Origin: Caenimonas aquaedulcis
GTDB lineage: Bacteria > Pseudomonadota > Gammaproteobacteria > Burkholderiales > Burkholderiaceae_C
Assembly: GCF_015831345.1 (NCBI RefSeq)
Contig: NZ_JADWYS010000001.1
Coordinates: 2,446,618 to 2,510,617 of the forward strand
Reading direction: 5' to 3'
Length of the DNA stretch: 64,000 nt
The position numbers were made by a program, and so were the translations under genes. This document shows, in pieces, positions 43,160-51,450 of this stretch. The stretch's first letter is position 1, and each line of letters starts with the position of its first letter. The notes below the pieces were generated by a model that saw nothing but the letters and a program-made list of their open reading frames with translations, searched no databases and was not told the DNA's origin.

Positions 43160-44277
43160 CAGAGGCCCACTTCCTTGAAGAGCACCGCGAACAGGGCGTC
43201 CACCAGGATCACGACGGTGATGGAGGTGACCACCGACGAGGTCGTACCCTCGCCCAGGCTCTGGGTGTTCGGCTTCACGCGCAGCCCGAAGTGGCACCCG
43301 ATCAGCGCGATCAGGATTCCGAACACGACGGACTTGCTGCACGCCAGCCAGAGGTTGCCCGGGCTCACGGCCTGGGGCAACGCGTTGATGAAGAAAGTGG
43401 GTGTGATGCCCAGCGAGATGTCGGCGGCGAGCATGCCTCCCGCGAGCGCGCACAACGTCGTCCAGACGCTGATGAGCGGCATCGCGATGGCGAGGGCCAT
43501 GGCGCGGGGCATGACGAGGCGGAAGCTGTGCGAGATGCCCATCACGCGCATCGCGTCCAGCTCTTCCGTGACGCGCATGACGCCGATCTGCGCCGTGATC
43601 GAGGAGCCGGAGCGGCCCGCGATGAGAATGGCGGCCAGCATCGGCCCGAGTTCGCGGATGAGCGCGATGCCCAGGATGTTCACGATGTACGCATCCGCGC
43701 CGAACTGGCGCAACTGCTGCGACGTGAGGTAGGCAAGCACCACGCCGATCAGGAAGCCCACCAGCGCCGTGATGGGCAGTGCCGTGGCGCCGATGCGATA
43801 GAGATGGCCCGACAGGTCGCGCCACGGGCCTTCGTGCGGCGCTTTCGCGAGGCGCACGAGGTTGATGGCAAGCTGGCCGATGAGGCGCACGAACGAACGC
43901 AGGTGGCCGATCGTGCGCAGAACCGCGCCGCCCACCGAGAGGTAACTGCGGCGCCAGCTGGCCTTGCACCGCTCGGGGGGCGCAACGGTGAACTTCTCGA
44001 CGCGCTCCATCACCGCGCGCTGCGCCGGGGCGACTTCCACCTGGGGCGGCCATTGGTGTCCCCAATGGTCCCAGAGCAGTTGCGCACCGACGTGGTCGAG
44101 CTGGTCGGCCTGGCTCAAGTCCCAGCCTTGCCGGGCATCGGCTCCCTTCAGGCTCGCCGCCAGATCCTTGAGCACCTGGGGACGTGCGAACTGAGCCGCC
44201 GTCCACTGCCCCATCACCCGCAGGCGCGACCCGTCGGCTGCGGGCTGCTGCTCGATGCGAGGCGTGGTGTCCGGCAT
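43159..44277 (-). CDS. MlaE-family permease with N-terminal STAS-like domain
   Basis: 372-residue permease from ATG 44277. The first 110 residues are soluble (MPDTTPRIEQQPAADGSRLRV; LSQADQLDHVGAQLLWDHWG) and look like a STAS domain. Five or six membrane helices follow with the MlaE motifs LGIALIRELGPMLAAILIAGRSGSSITAQIGVM and RVTEELDAMRVMGI. The STAS part replaces the separate MlaB subunit of E. coli. It is the first gene of the five-gene MCE operon. Confidence 0.93.
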   Translation of the reverse strand: MPDTTPRIEQQPAADGSRLRVMGQWTAAQFARPQVLKDLAASLKGADARQGWDLSQADQLDHVGAQLLWDHWGHQWPPQVEVAPAQRAVMERVEKFTVAPPERCKASWRRSYLSVGGAVLRTIGHLRSFVRLIGQLAINLVRLAKAPHEGPWRDLSGHLYRIGATALPITALVGFLIGVVLAYLTSQQLRQFGADAYIVNILGIALIRELGPMLAAILIAGRSGSSITAQIGVMRVTEELDAMRVMGISHSFRLVMPRAMALAIAMPLISVWTTLCALAGGMLAADISLGITPTFFINALPQAVSPGNLWLACSKSVVFGILIALIGCHFGLRVKPNTQSLGEGTTSSVVTSITVVILVDALFAVLFKEVGL

Positions 44278-44397
44278 GTAGGCGGGGTACTTCCTGGTTG
44301 AACCCCGCATCCTAACGGGTATGCGCCGCGGAAAGCGGTATTCTGGAGGGCTCGCGCGGCGGGGCCGCGCCGACCGTTTCCACGAAAGAAGTCCGCC

Positions 44398-45939
44398 ATG
44401 AACGCACCCGACAAGTCCCTTCCCCAGACCGGCACCGCATCGATCGAACACTGGATCGGCGGCAGGATCGCACCGGGCCGCAGCGGCCGCCGCGCGGACG
44501 TCTTCAACCCCGCGACCGGCGCGGTCTCGGGCCAGGTCGCGCTGGCGAACACCGATGAAGTGGCGGCGGCTGTCGCTTCGGCGCAGGCGGCCTTTCCGGC
44601 GTGGGCCGACACGCCGCCCATCCGCCGCGCGCGCGTGATGTTCAAGTTCCTGGAACTGCTCAATCGCCACCGCGACGAACTCGCCCACGCGATCACGGCG
44701 GAACACGGAAAGGTGTTCACCGACGCGCAGGGCGAAGTGACGCGCGGCATCGACATCGTGGAGTTCGCCTGCGGCATCCCGCAGCTCCTGAAGGGCGACT
44801 ACACCGACCAGGTCTCCACCGGCATCGACAACTGGACGATGCGCCAGCCGCTCGGCGTGGTCGCCGGCATCACGCCCTTCAACTTCCCGGTGATGGTGCC
44901 GATGTGGATGTACCCCGTGGCGATCGCCGCGGGCAACTGCTTCGTGCTCAAGCCCAGCCCGCTCGACCCGAGCGCCTCGCTGATGATGGCGCGCCTGCTG
45001 CAGGAGGCGGGCCTGCCCGACGGCGTGTTCAACGTCGTGCAGGGCGACAAGGACGCGGTCGACGCGCTGCTCGTGCATCCCGACGTGAAGGCGATCTCCT
45101 TCGTGGGCTCCACAGCCATCGCGCAGAAGATCTACGAGACGGGCGCGCGTCACGGCAAGCGCGTGCAGGCGCTCGGCGGCGCGAAGAACCACATGGTCGT
45201 CATGCCCGACGCCGACATGGACCAGGCCGTCGACGCGCTGATCGGCTCGGCCTTCGGCTCCGCCGGCGAACGCTGCATGGCGATCTCGCTGGGCGTGCTC
45301 GTGGGCGACGCCGCGGACAAGATCATGCCGATGCTCACCGAGCGCACGAAGCAGCTCAAGATCAAGAACGGCGTCGAGCTCGACGCCGAGATGGGCCCGA
45401 TCGTCAGCAGCGCTGCGCAGCAGCGCATCACGGGCTACATCGGCGTGGGCGAGAACGAAGGCGCGAAGCTCGTGGTGGACGGCCGCAAGTTCCAGGCGGC
45501 GAAGGCCGGTGCGGGATGCGACAACGGCTTCTGGGTCGGCGGCACGCTCTTCGACAACGTCACGCCGCAGATGAAGATCTACAAGGAAGAAATCTTCGGC
45601 CCGGTGCTCGGGTGCATCCGCGTGAAAGACCTGGCCGAAGCGACCGGGCTCATCAATTCGCACGAATACGGCAATGGCGTCGCCTGCTTTACGCGCGATG
45701 GCAACGTGGCGCGCGAGTTCTCGCGCCGCGTGCAAGTTGGCATGGTCGGCATCAACGTGCCGATCCCGGTGCCGATGGCGTGGCACGGCTTCGGCGGCTG
45801 GAAGAAGAGCCTCTTCGGCGACATGCATGCCTATGGCGAAGAAGGCGTGCGTTTCTACACCAAGCAGAAGTCGATCATGCAGCGCTGGCCGGAGAGCATC
45901 TCCAAGGGCGCGGAATTCGTGATGCCGACGGCGAAGTAA
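44398..45939 (+). CDS. mmsA: Methylmalonate-semialdehyde dehydrogenase (CoA-acylating)
   Basis: 513-residue aldehyde dehydrogenase of the MmsA type, converting methylmalonate semialdehyde to propionyl-CoA in valine and inositol breakdown. It has [59 protein letters not shown] and the catalytic Cys in [31 protein letters not shown] is typical of the CoA-dependent branch. A GMC oxidoreductase starts 11 bases downstream. Confidence 0.95.
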   Translation: MNAPDKSLPQTGTASIEHWIGGRIAPGRSGRRADVFNPATGAVSGQVALANTDEVAAAVASAQAAFPAWADTPPIRRARVMFKFLELLNRHRDELAHAITAEHGKVFTDAQGEVTRGIDIVEFACGIPQLLKGDYTDQVSTGIDNWTMRQPLGVVAGITPFNFPVMVPMWMYPVAIAAGNCFVLKPSPLDPSASLMMARLLQEAGLPDGVFNVVQGDKDAVDALLVHPDVKAISFVGSTAIAQKIYETGARHGKRVQALGGAKNHMVVMPDADMDQAVDALIGSAFGSAGERCMAISLGVLVGDAADKIMPMLTERTKQLKIKNGVELDAEMGPIVSSAAQQRITGYIGVGENEGAKLVVDGRKFQAAKAGAGCDNGFWVGGTLFDNVTPQMKIYKEEIFGPVLGCIRVKDLAEATGLINSHEYGNGVACFTRDGNVAREFSRRVQVGMVGINVPIPVPMAWHGFGGWKKSLFGDMHAYGEEGVRFYTKQKSIMQRWPESISKGAEFVMPTAK

Positions 45940-45950
45940 CCCGCGCCTGC

Positions 45951-47582
45951 ATGAGCGACACCCACTTCGACTACATCATCATCGGCGCCGGCACGGCCGG
46001 CTGCCTGCTGGCCAATCGCCTGACCGCGGACCGCGGCAAGCGCGTCTTGCTCCTCGAAGCGGGCCGCAAGGACGACTACCACTGGATCCACATCCCGGTC
46101 GGCTACCTGTACTGCATCGGCAACGAGCGCACCGACTGGCTGTACAACACGGAGCCCGACGCGGGCCTCAACGGGCGGCAGCTGCGTTATCCGCGCGGCA
46201 AGACACTCGGTGGCTGCTCCAGCATCAACGGGATGATCTACATGCGCGGCCAGGCCCGCGACTACGACAGCTGGGCGCAGGCGGTCGGCGATGCGAACTG
46301 GACGTGGGCGCAATGCCTGCCGGATTTCAAGAAGCACGAGGACTACTACAAGGGCGCCGACGCCTTGCACGGCGAAGGCGGCGAATGGCGCGTGGAGCGC
46401 CAGCGGCTGCGCTGGGACATCCTCGACGCCTTCGCGCAGGCGGCGCAACAAGCCGGCGTTCCGCACAGCGAGGACTTCAACCGCGGCGACAACGAAGGCG
46501 TCGGCTATTTCCAGGTGAACCAGAAGAACGGCTGGCGCTGGAACACGGCCAAGGCCTTCCTGCGTCCCACCTGCTACGGCCGTCCCAATTTCGAAATGTG
46601 GACTTCGGCCCACGTGAGCCGGCTGCTGTTCGAAGTGCAGGCCGACGGTACGAAGCGCTGCACGGGCGCGCAGGTGTGGACGGGCGATGAAATGGCGACG
46701 GTCACCGCGGAGCACGAAGTGCTGCTGTGCGCCGGCAGCATCGGCTCGCCGCAGATCTTGCAGCTCTCGGGCATAGGCCCCGCACCGCTCTTGGGCCGGC
46801 ACGGCATCGACGTGGTGCACGAGCTGCCCGGCGTGGGCGAGAACCTGCAGGACCACCTGCAGATCCGCGCCGTGTTCAAGGTGAAGGACGTGACGACGCT
46901 CAACACCCTCGCGAACAGCTGGTGGGGCAAGGCGAAGATCGGGCTGGAGTACGCCTTCAAGCGCAGCGGGCCGATGAGCATGGCGCCTTCGCAGCTCGGC
47001 GCGTTCACGCGCAGTTCGCCCGAGCTGGCGCATCCGAACATCGAATACCACGTGCAGCCGCTCAGCCTCGACGCCTTCGGTGAGCCGCTGCATGCGTTCA
47101 ATGCCTTCACCGCGAGCGTGTGCAACCTGAATCCGACGAGCCGCGGCAGCGTGCGCATCAGGAGCCCGCGCTTCCAGGATGCGCCAGCCATCGCGCCCAA
47201 TTACCTCAGCACGCCGGAAGACCGGAAGGTGGCGGCGGATTCGCTGCGGGTGACGCGCCGCATCGTGGCCCAGCCCGCGCTCGCGAAATACGAGCCGCAG
47301 GAGTGGAAGCCCGGCACCCAGTACCAGGGCGACGAAGAGCTTGCGACGCTCGCCGGTGACATCGCCACCACCATCTTCCATCCGGTGGGCACCACGAAGA
47401 TGGGCGCGGACGGCGACGCCATGGCGGTGCTCGATTCGCAATTGCGCGTGCGCGGCGTGGCCGGGCTGCGCGTCGTCGATGCGGGAGCGATGCCCACCAT
47501 CACGAGCGGCAACACCAACTCACCCACGCTGATGATGGCCGAGAAGGCCGCGGGCTGGATCCTGCGCGACGCGGCGCGCTAG
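45951..47582 (+). CDS. GMC family FAD-dependent oxidoreductase (choline dehydrogenase-like)
   Basis: 543-residue flavoprotein. FAD is bound through DYIIIGAGTAGCLLANRLT. GMC motifs are YPRGKTLGGCSSINGMIYMRG and EVLLCAGSIGSPQILQLSGIG. The C-terminal substrate domain has the active His-Pro region IFHPVGTTKMG and VVDAGAMPTITSGNTNSPTLMMAEKAA. It probably oxidises an alcohol to an aldehyde that mmsA-type enzyme can use, but the substrate is not readable. It starts 11 bases after mmsA and overlaps the convergent gene end by four bases. Confidence 0.94.
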   Translation: MSDTHFDYIIIGAGTAGCLLANRLTADRGKRVLLLEAGRKDDYHWIHIPVGYLYCIGNERTDWLYNTEPDAGLNGRQLRYPRGKTLGGCSSINGMIYMRGQARDYDSWAQAVGDANWTWAQCLPDFKKHEDYYKGADALHGEGGEWRVERQRLRWDILDAFAQAAQQAGVPHSEDFNRGDNEGVGYFQVNQKNGWRWNTAKAFLRPTCYGRPNFEMWTSAHVSRLLFEVQADGTKRCTGAQVWTGDEMATVTAEHEVLLCAGSIGSPQILQLSGIGPAPLLGRHGIDVVHELPGVGENLQDHLQIRAVFKVKDVTTLNTLANSWWGKAKIGLEYAFKRSGPMSMAPSQLGAFTRSSPELAHPNIEYHVQPLSLDAFGEPLHAFNAFTASVCNLNPTSRGSVRIRSPRFQDAPAIAPNYLSTPEDRKVAADSLRVTRRIVAQPALAKYEPQEWKPGTQYQGDEELATLAGDIATTIFHPVGTTKMGADGDAMAVLDSQLRVRGVAGLRVVDAGAMPTITSGNTNSPTLMMAEKAAGWILRDAAR

Positions 47583-47908
47583 CGCATGCGCCCCACGTAG
47601 GACGAGGGCAGATCCGCGGGCGACGGCGGCGGCGCAGCGGAGCGCTCGCGCAGCAGTTGCGCCGCGGTCTGGGCCAGGGGCACGCGCTTCTCGGGCGTCG
47701 GCTCGAGCACCGCGAGTTCGAGCTTGTCGGCCCATTCGTTCAGTTCGTCGTGCCCATCCTCCAGGGCCTTGGCACGCGCGAAGCGGATGACTTCCATCGC
47801 GTACTCCAGGTTCACCGCCATCCACTCCGTGTCCGTCACGCGGCCCGTCTTGCGCCTCAGCAGCACGTGCAGGTGGGCGGCAATGGCAAGTTTCTGGCTG
47901 ACCAGCAT
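47579..47908 (-). CDS. Conserved hypothetical protein downstream of amt
   Basis: 109-residue soluble protein (MLVSQKLAIAAHLHVLLRRKTGRVTDTEWM...), helical for the first 75 residues and ending in a Pro/Ala-rich tail. Codon use is typical of real genes. I do not recognise a family. It follows amt by 33 bases, the usual place of nothing or of glnK; it does not look like a PII protein (no T-loop, no YRGxEY). It may modulate AmtB or share only its transcript. Confidence 0.72.
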   Translation of the reverse strand: MLVSQKLAIAAHLHVLLRRKTGRVTDTEWMAVNLEYAMEVIRFARAKALEDGHDELNEWADKLELAVLEPTPEKRVPLAQTAAQLLRERSAAPPPSPADLPSSYVGRMR

Positions 47909-47941
47909 GAAGAGCTCCTTGCGATGTTCAGGGGGCCCGCA

Positions 47942-49384
47942 TCAGGTGGTGATGCGCTCGCGGTGCTGCGAGATGTCCAGCCCGGTCAGCTCTGCGTTCT
48001 CTTCCACGCGCAGGCCGACAATCCACTTGGTGAGGAGCAGCAGGACCGCCGTCATGCCGCCGCTATAGAGGAGGACAGCGCCCGCGTCGATGGCCTGCAC
48101 CAGCACGCTGCCCTCGACACCGGACACGCCCTTGTTGGCAAGCAGGCCGGTCATCAGGCAGCCCACGATGCCGCCGATGCCGTGGACACCGAAGACGTCG
48201 AGCGAATCGTCGGCGCGCAGCAAGCGCTTGAGCGCGGTAGCGCCCCAGTAGCACGCGAGACCCGCGACCACGCCGATCACGAGCGCCGAAGAGGGCGTGA
48301 CGAATCCCGACGCGGGCGTGATCGCCACGAGTCCCGCGACGAGGCCCGAGCACAACCCGAGCAAGGATGGGCGGCTTCGGATCACCCACTCGCCAAACAT
48401 CCAGGCCATCGCGCCGGCCGCGGCCGCGATGTGTGTGACCAGCATCGCCATGCCCGCGCGGCCGTCGGCGGCCACGGCGGAGCCGGCATTGAAGCCGAAC
48501 CAGCCGACCCACAGCATGCCGGCGCCTGCCATGGTGAGGCCGAGGTTGAAGGGCTCGAACGCCTCGCGGCCGTAGCCGCGGCGCGGCCCGAGGAAGTACG
48601 CGCAGACCAGGCCGGAGATGCCCGCGTTGATGTGCACGACGGAGCCGCCCGCGAAATCGAGCGCACCCATCTGCGCGAGCCAGCCGCCCGGCTCCCACAC
48701 CCAGTGCGCGATCGGCGCGTAGACGAACATCGACCACAGTGCGATGAACCACAGCATCGCGGAGAACTTCATGCGCTCCACGAACGAGCCGACCACGAGC
48801 GCGGCCGTGATGATCGCGAAGGTGAGCTGGAACATGGAATAGACCGACTCGGGGATGTTGGGCGCGACATGGCTCACGACGACCTTGCCCGCGTCCTTCA
48901 GGTATTCCATGCCGCTGAACCAGAGGCGCGAGTTGCCGCCGATGAAGCCGTTGCCGGGCGTGAATGCCCACGAATAGCCCACCGTGTACCAAAGCATGCT
49001 GACCAGCCCGGTAATCGCGACGACGCTTGCCATGGTGTTGATGACACTCTTCTTGCGCACCATGCCGGCGTAGAAGAGCGCGATGCCCGGCAGTGTCATG
49101 AGAAGCACCAAAGCGGTGGACGTCATCATCCACGCAGTGTCCGCGCCATTGATGGTGTCCGTGCCCACCAGCGTCGGGTGCGTGAGTGGCGCGGGCGCTG
49201 GGGCCGATGCGGGCTTCGCGACAGCGCTGGCGGCGGGGACGGCATCGGCAGGTGCGAGCGTCACCGGTGACGACGCGACGCTCGCAGGTTCGGGGGCGGA
49301 TGCGGGTGCGGCCGCCTGGCTCCAGGCCGCGCCGTGGAGGCACAGGCAGGCGACGATTGCGACGAGAGGTGCGGCGAAGCGCAT
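47942..49384 (-). CDS. amt: Ammonium transporter
   Basis: 480-residue Amt/Rh channel from ATG 49384. A signal peptide (MRFAAPLVAIVACLCLHGAAWSQ) is followed by about 45 residues rich in Ala and Pro, then eleven helices. GADTAWMMTSTALVLLMTLPGIALFYAGMVR, GSVVHINAGISGLVCAYFLG and DVFGVHGIGGIVGCLMTG hold the Phe gate and twin-His pore. An apparent sigma-54 promoter precedes it (49425-49441). No glnK is adjacent. Confidence 0.95.
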   Translation of the reverse strand: MRFAAPLVAIVACLCLHGAAWSQAAAPASAPEPASVASSPVTLAPADAVPAASAVAKPASAPAPAPLTHPTLVGTDTINGADTAWMMTSTALVLLMTLPGIALFYAGMVRKKSVINTMASVVAITGLVSMLWYTVGYSWAFTPGNGFIGGNSRLWFSGMEYLKDAGKVVVSHVAPNIPESVYSMFQLTFAIITAALVVGSFVERMKFSAMLWFIALWSMFVYAPIAHWVWEPGGWLAQMGALDFAGGSVVHINAGISGLVCAYFLGPRRGYGREAFEPFNLGLTMAGAGMLWVGWFGFNAGSAVAADGRAGMAMLVTHIAAAAGAMAWMFGEWVIRSRPSLLGLCSGLVAGLVAITPASGFVTPSSALVIGVVAGLACYWGATALKRLLRADDSLDVFGVHGIGGIVGCLMTGLLANKGVSGVEGSVLVQAIDAGAVLLYSGGMTAVLLLLTKWIVGLRVEENAELTGLDISQHRERITT

Positions 49385-49424
49385 GGAGTGTGTCCTTCGG
49401 AATTTCCCAACGTGGGAGCGGGAG

Positions 49425-49441
49425 TGCATAAGTCGTGCCAG
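49425..49441 (-). promoter_or_regulatory. Sigma-54 promoter of amt
   Basis: CTGGCACGACTTATGCA matches the -24/-12 consensus (CTGGCACG-N4-TTGCA) at 16 of 17 positions, with exact GG/GC spacing. The -12 end lies 41 bases before the amt ATG. Confidence 0.85.
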
Positions 49442-49513
49442 AAGCTACGTGTTCTTACGAATAGCACCAGCAGCGGGCACAGGGGACGAGAACGCAGGGT
49501 GGGAAAGTCCCGA

Positions 49514-49530
49514 TGCACTATCGAAGTGCG
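49514..49530. promoter_or_regulatory. Likely NtrC binding site
   Basis: TGCACTATCGAAGTGCG fits the NtrC dyad TGCAC-N7-GTGCA with one mismatch. It lies about 100-115 bases upstream of the expected amt start site, as in E. coli glnA. A second dyad AGTGCGTGCACT (49540-49551) is nearby. Confidence 0.75.
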
Positions 49531-49658
49531 GGCAGGTACAGTGCGTGCACTCGACTGCGGGCCCCCACAGGTCAGCGAGGGCGAGGGACCGAGGAGACAA
49601 ACCAAGAAAACCCAGAATCGAATTTGTTCGGCTCATCCTTGTCGGATGTGTTGTTTGC

Positions 49659-49684
49659 AAGGCGCCGCATGCGGCGCCTTTTTT
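49659..49684 (+). terminator. Orphan rho-independent terminator on plus strand
   Basis: The self-complementary AAGGCGCCGC/GCGGCGCCTT is followed by TTTTTT. No plus-strand gene lies within 2 kb before it, because the amt and its neighbour are on minus. It is 26 bases before a plus-strand gene at 49710. It could end a small RNA starting in the amt regulatory region or attenuate the gene that follows. 49531-49658 holds no obvious gene. Confidence 0.8.
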
Positions 49685-49709
49685 ATGGCGCCCGCCGGAT
49701 AATTCGAGG

Positions 49710-50240
49710 ATGGATGACATCGTCAGGCAGGCCCTCGCCAAGTGGCCCAACGTGCCGCACTGCTACGGTTGGCTCGGACTCGACGCGCGCGGCAACTGGT
49801 ACATGCGCGATGACCGGATGCAGGCCGCGGGCCCGTTTCCCCAAAGCAAGGGATCGCTGCTGCGCCATGAAAAGCTGGTGGAATTCATCCACCGCAACTA
49901 CGACCACGACGACCGGGGCCAGTGGTTCTTCCAGAACGGCCCGCAGCGCGTCTACGTGGAACTCGAAGCGGCGCCCTTCATCTGGAGGATCGACGCGGAC
50001 TTTTCGGTGAGTGCGCACACGGGCAGAGCTGCCGTGCCCCATGCGTGCTTCACGGATGAAGCCGGGCGACTCTATTTCGACTGCGACGTGGGCTTCGGCC
50101 TGGTGCATACGCTCGACGTCGCGCAGGCGGCCGAGGCGATCGAGCAGGGCCGATGGACACCCGCCGAGGTGCAGTCCAGCGAATTGCCGGTGCGCTTTGG
50201 ATTCATCGCAAGCCCCGCAGCCGCTAAAGCCGCCGCCTGA
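49710..50240 (+). CDS. Conserved protein of unknown function (DUF2946-like size class)
   Basis: 176-residue soluble protein starting MDDIVRQALAKWPNVPHCYGW, with mixed alpha/beta character, several aromatic residues (FFQNGPQRVYVELEAAPFIWRI) and two cysteines. I believe homologues are common in Burkholderiales, but I could not name a Pfam family with confidence. The ATG has no spaced Shine-Dalgarno and a GATAAT six bases upstream, so it may be leaderless. A hairpin (50245-50271) separates it from the convergent cytochrome gene. Confidence 0.8.
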   Translation: MDDIVRQALAKWPNVPHCYGWLGLDARGNWYMRDDRMQAAGPFPQSKGSLLRHEKLVEFIHRNYDHDDRGQWFFQNGPQRVYVELEAAPFIWRIDADFSVSAHTGRAAVPHACFTDEAGRLYFDCDVGFGLVHTLDVAQAAEAIEQGRWTPAEVQSSELPVRFGFIASPAAAKAAA

Positions 50241-50244
50241 AACG

Positions 50245-50271
50245 ACAAGGCCGGTCACAGACCGGCCTTGT
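50245..50271. terminator. Shared hairpin between convergent genes
   Basis: Perfect twelve-base stem ACAAGGCCGGTC/GACCGGCCTTGT with an ACA loop, between the stops of the 49710 gene and cytochrome c5. Neither side has a T-run, so it is a weak or rho-aided terminator. A second seven-base stem (CGCCGCC/GGCGGCG) overlaps the cytochrome stop. Confidence 0.55.
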
Positions 50272-50289
50272 GTTCGATGCGCCGCCGAA

Positions 50290-51213
50290 TTATTTGGCGG
50301 CGTTCACCATGTATTCCACCGCCGCGCGGATATCCGCTTCGGGGGCTGCGGTACCGCCCTTGGGGGGCATGGCCCCCTTGCCGGCGAGGACGCTCTTCAC
50401 GAGGGCGGGGAGGCCCGTCTTGATGCGCGGCGCCCACGCGGCCTTGTCGCCGAACCTGGGAGCATTCGCGGCGCCCGTGGCGTGGCACGCGAAGCAGGCT
50501 TGCTTGTAGAGCGCCTCGCCCGCGCCGCCGGCAGCTGCCTGGGGTGCGGCAGCAGCGGGAGCTGCTGCCACGACAGTCGTGGGGGCAGGTGCGGCCGCAG
50601 CAGCAGGAGCCGCCGCGGCGGCAGGCACCGAGGTTTGCACCATCGCGGCACCGGAAGCAGCCGACGCCTGGACGGGCGCGGCCGGCGCCTTCGGCTCCGC
50701 GAACTTCGCGCCGCCGGCATTGGCCAGGTAGGCCACGGCACGCGCCACTTCGACATCGTCGAAATCGCCGCCGCCCTGCGCGGGCATCGCACCCTTGCCG
50801 TGCAGCGCGGAATTAACCAGTGCTTCGAAGCCGGTGCGGATGCGAGGGCCCCATGCGGCGGCGTCCGCCAGCTTGGGCGCGCCGGCGGCGCCGGTGGAAT
50901 GGCAGGTGGTGCACTGGGCCTTGAAGACGTCCTCGCCGCTCTTGAGCGGACGGTTGGCGTCACGGATCTCGACCATGCCCACCTTGCGGATGCGCTCGGC
51001 CACGCCGCGATCCAGGTCCTGGGTGGTCACGCCGCCCAGCGCGTGGGCTTCGGCCTGCGTGCTGCCGGAAGGCTTGTTCTCGGACACGACGTACGCCACG
51101 AGCCCGATGATGATGAACACCGGGGCGACGAACGAGAAAAACACCGCGAGCAGGAGCTGTTGGGGGGTCTTGATTGGGCCGGTGTGGGCTTCTTCGTGCG
51201 TGCTGTCGCTCAT
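50290..51213 (-). CDS. Diheme cytochrome c5-type protein
   Basis: 307-residue membrane-anchored diheme cytochrome. One N-terminal helix (LLLAVFFSFVAPVFIIIGLVAYVV) precedes two cytochrome c5-like domains with heme sites AQCTTCHSTGAAGAPKL and QACFACHATGAANAPRF. An Ala/Pro/Val-rich linker of about 65 residues (near residues 170-235) joins them, and each domain ends in a GKGAMP methionine-ligand loop. It probably carries electrons to a terminal oxidase. Single gene, convergent with the 49710 gene. Confidence 0.93.
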   Translation of the reverse strand: MSDSTHEEAHTGPIKTPQQLLLAVFFSFVAPVFIIIGLVAYVVSENKPSGSTQAEAHALGGVTTQDLDRGVAERIRKVGMVEIRDANRPLKSGEDVFKAQCTTCHSTGAAGAPKLADAAAWGPRIRTGFEALVNSALHGKGAMPAQGGGDFDDVEVARAVAYLANAGGAKFAEPKAPAAPVQASAASGAAMVQTSVPAAAAAPAAAAAPAPTTVVAAAPAAAAPQAAAGGAGEALYKQACFACHATGAANAPRFGDKAAWAPRIKTGLPALVKSVLAGKGAMPPKGGTAAPEADIRAAVEYMVNAAK

Positions 51214-51351
51214 GGCGTCCTCAAAATGGCGGGGCGTTGCAAATCAACCTTTGATTATAGCTGTGAGGGGTTGGCGGGATCGCACGAGCCGGCGCGGCGC
51301 AAAGCGGGAGGCGCCATGGGCGATAATGCGCGCTGCACCCAAGTTCCATGC

Positions 51352-51427
51352 GCGGCTGTAGCTCAGTGGATAGAGTATTGGCCTCCGAAGCCAAGGGTCG
51401 TGGGTTCGATCCCCGCCAGCCGCACCA
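51352..51427 (+). tRNA. tRNA-Arg (CCG)
   Basis: A complete 76-base cloverleaf: acceptor GCGGCTG/CAGCCGC, D arm with GCTC, anticodon stem TTGGC/GCCAA with loop CTCCGAA, T loop TTCGATC and encoded CCA end. Anticodon CCG reads CGG. It stands alone, 24 bases before the end of the histidine kinase gene. Confidence 0.96.
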
Positions 51428-51450
51428 CGCCTTCGCGCAATCCCTGCGCA

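Noticed and set aside
44278..45828. N-terminal half of an 889-codon minus frame ahead of the MlaE permease
   Set aside because: Antisense to mmsA. The permease starts at 44277 with a normal N-terminus.
44601..45940. Plus-strand frame of about 445 codons inside mmsA, running into the GMC gene
   Set aside because: Arg/Ala-rich shadow of mmsA. Only the part from 45951 is a real protein.
49445..49750. 101-codon minus frame upstream of amt
   Set aside because: It covers the sigma-54 promoter, the NtrC site and a terminator and shows no protein features.
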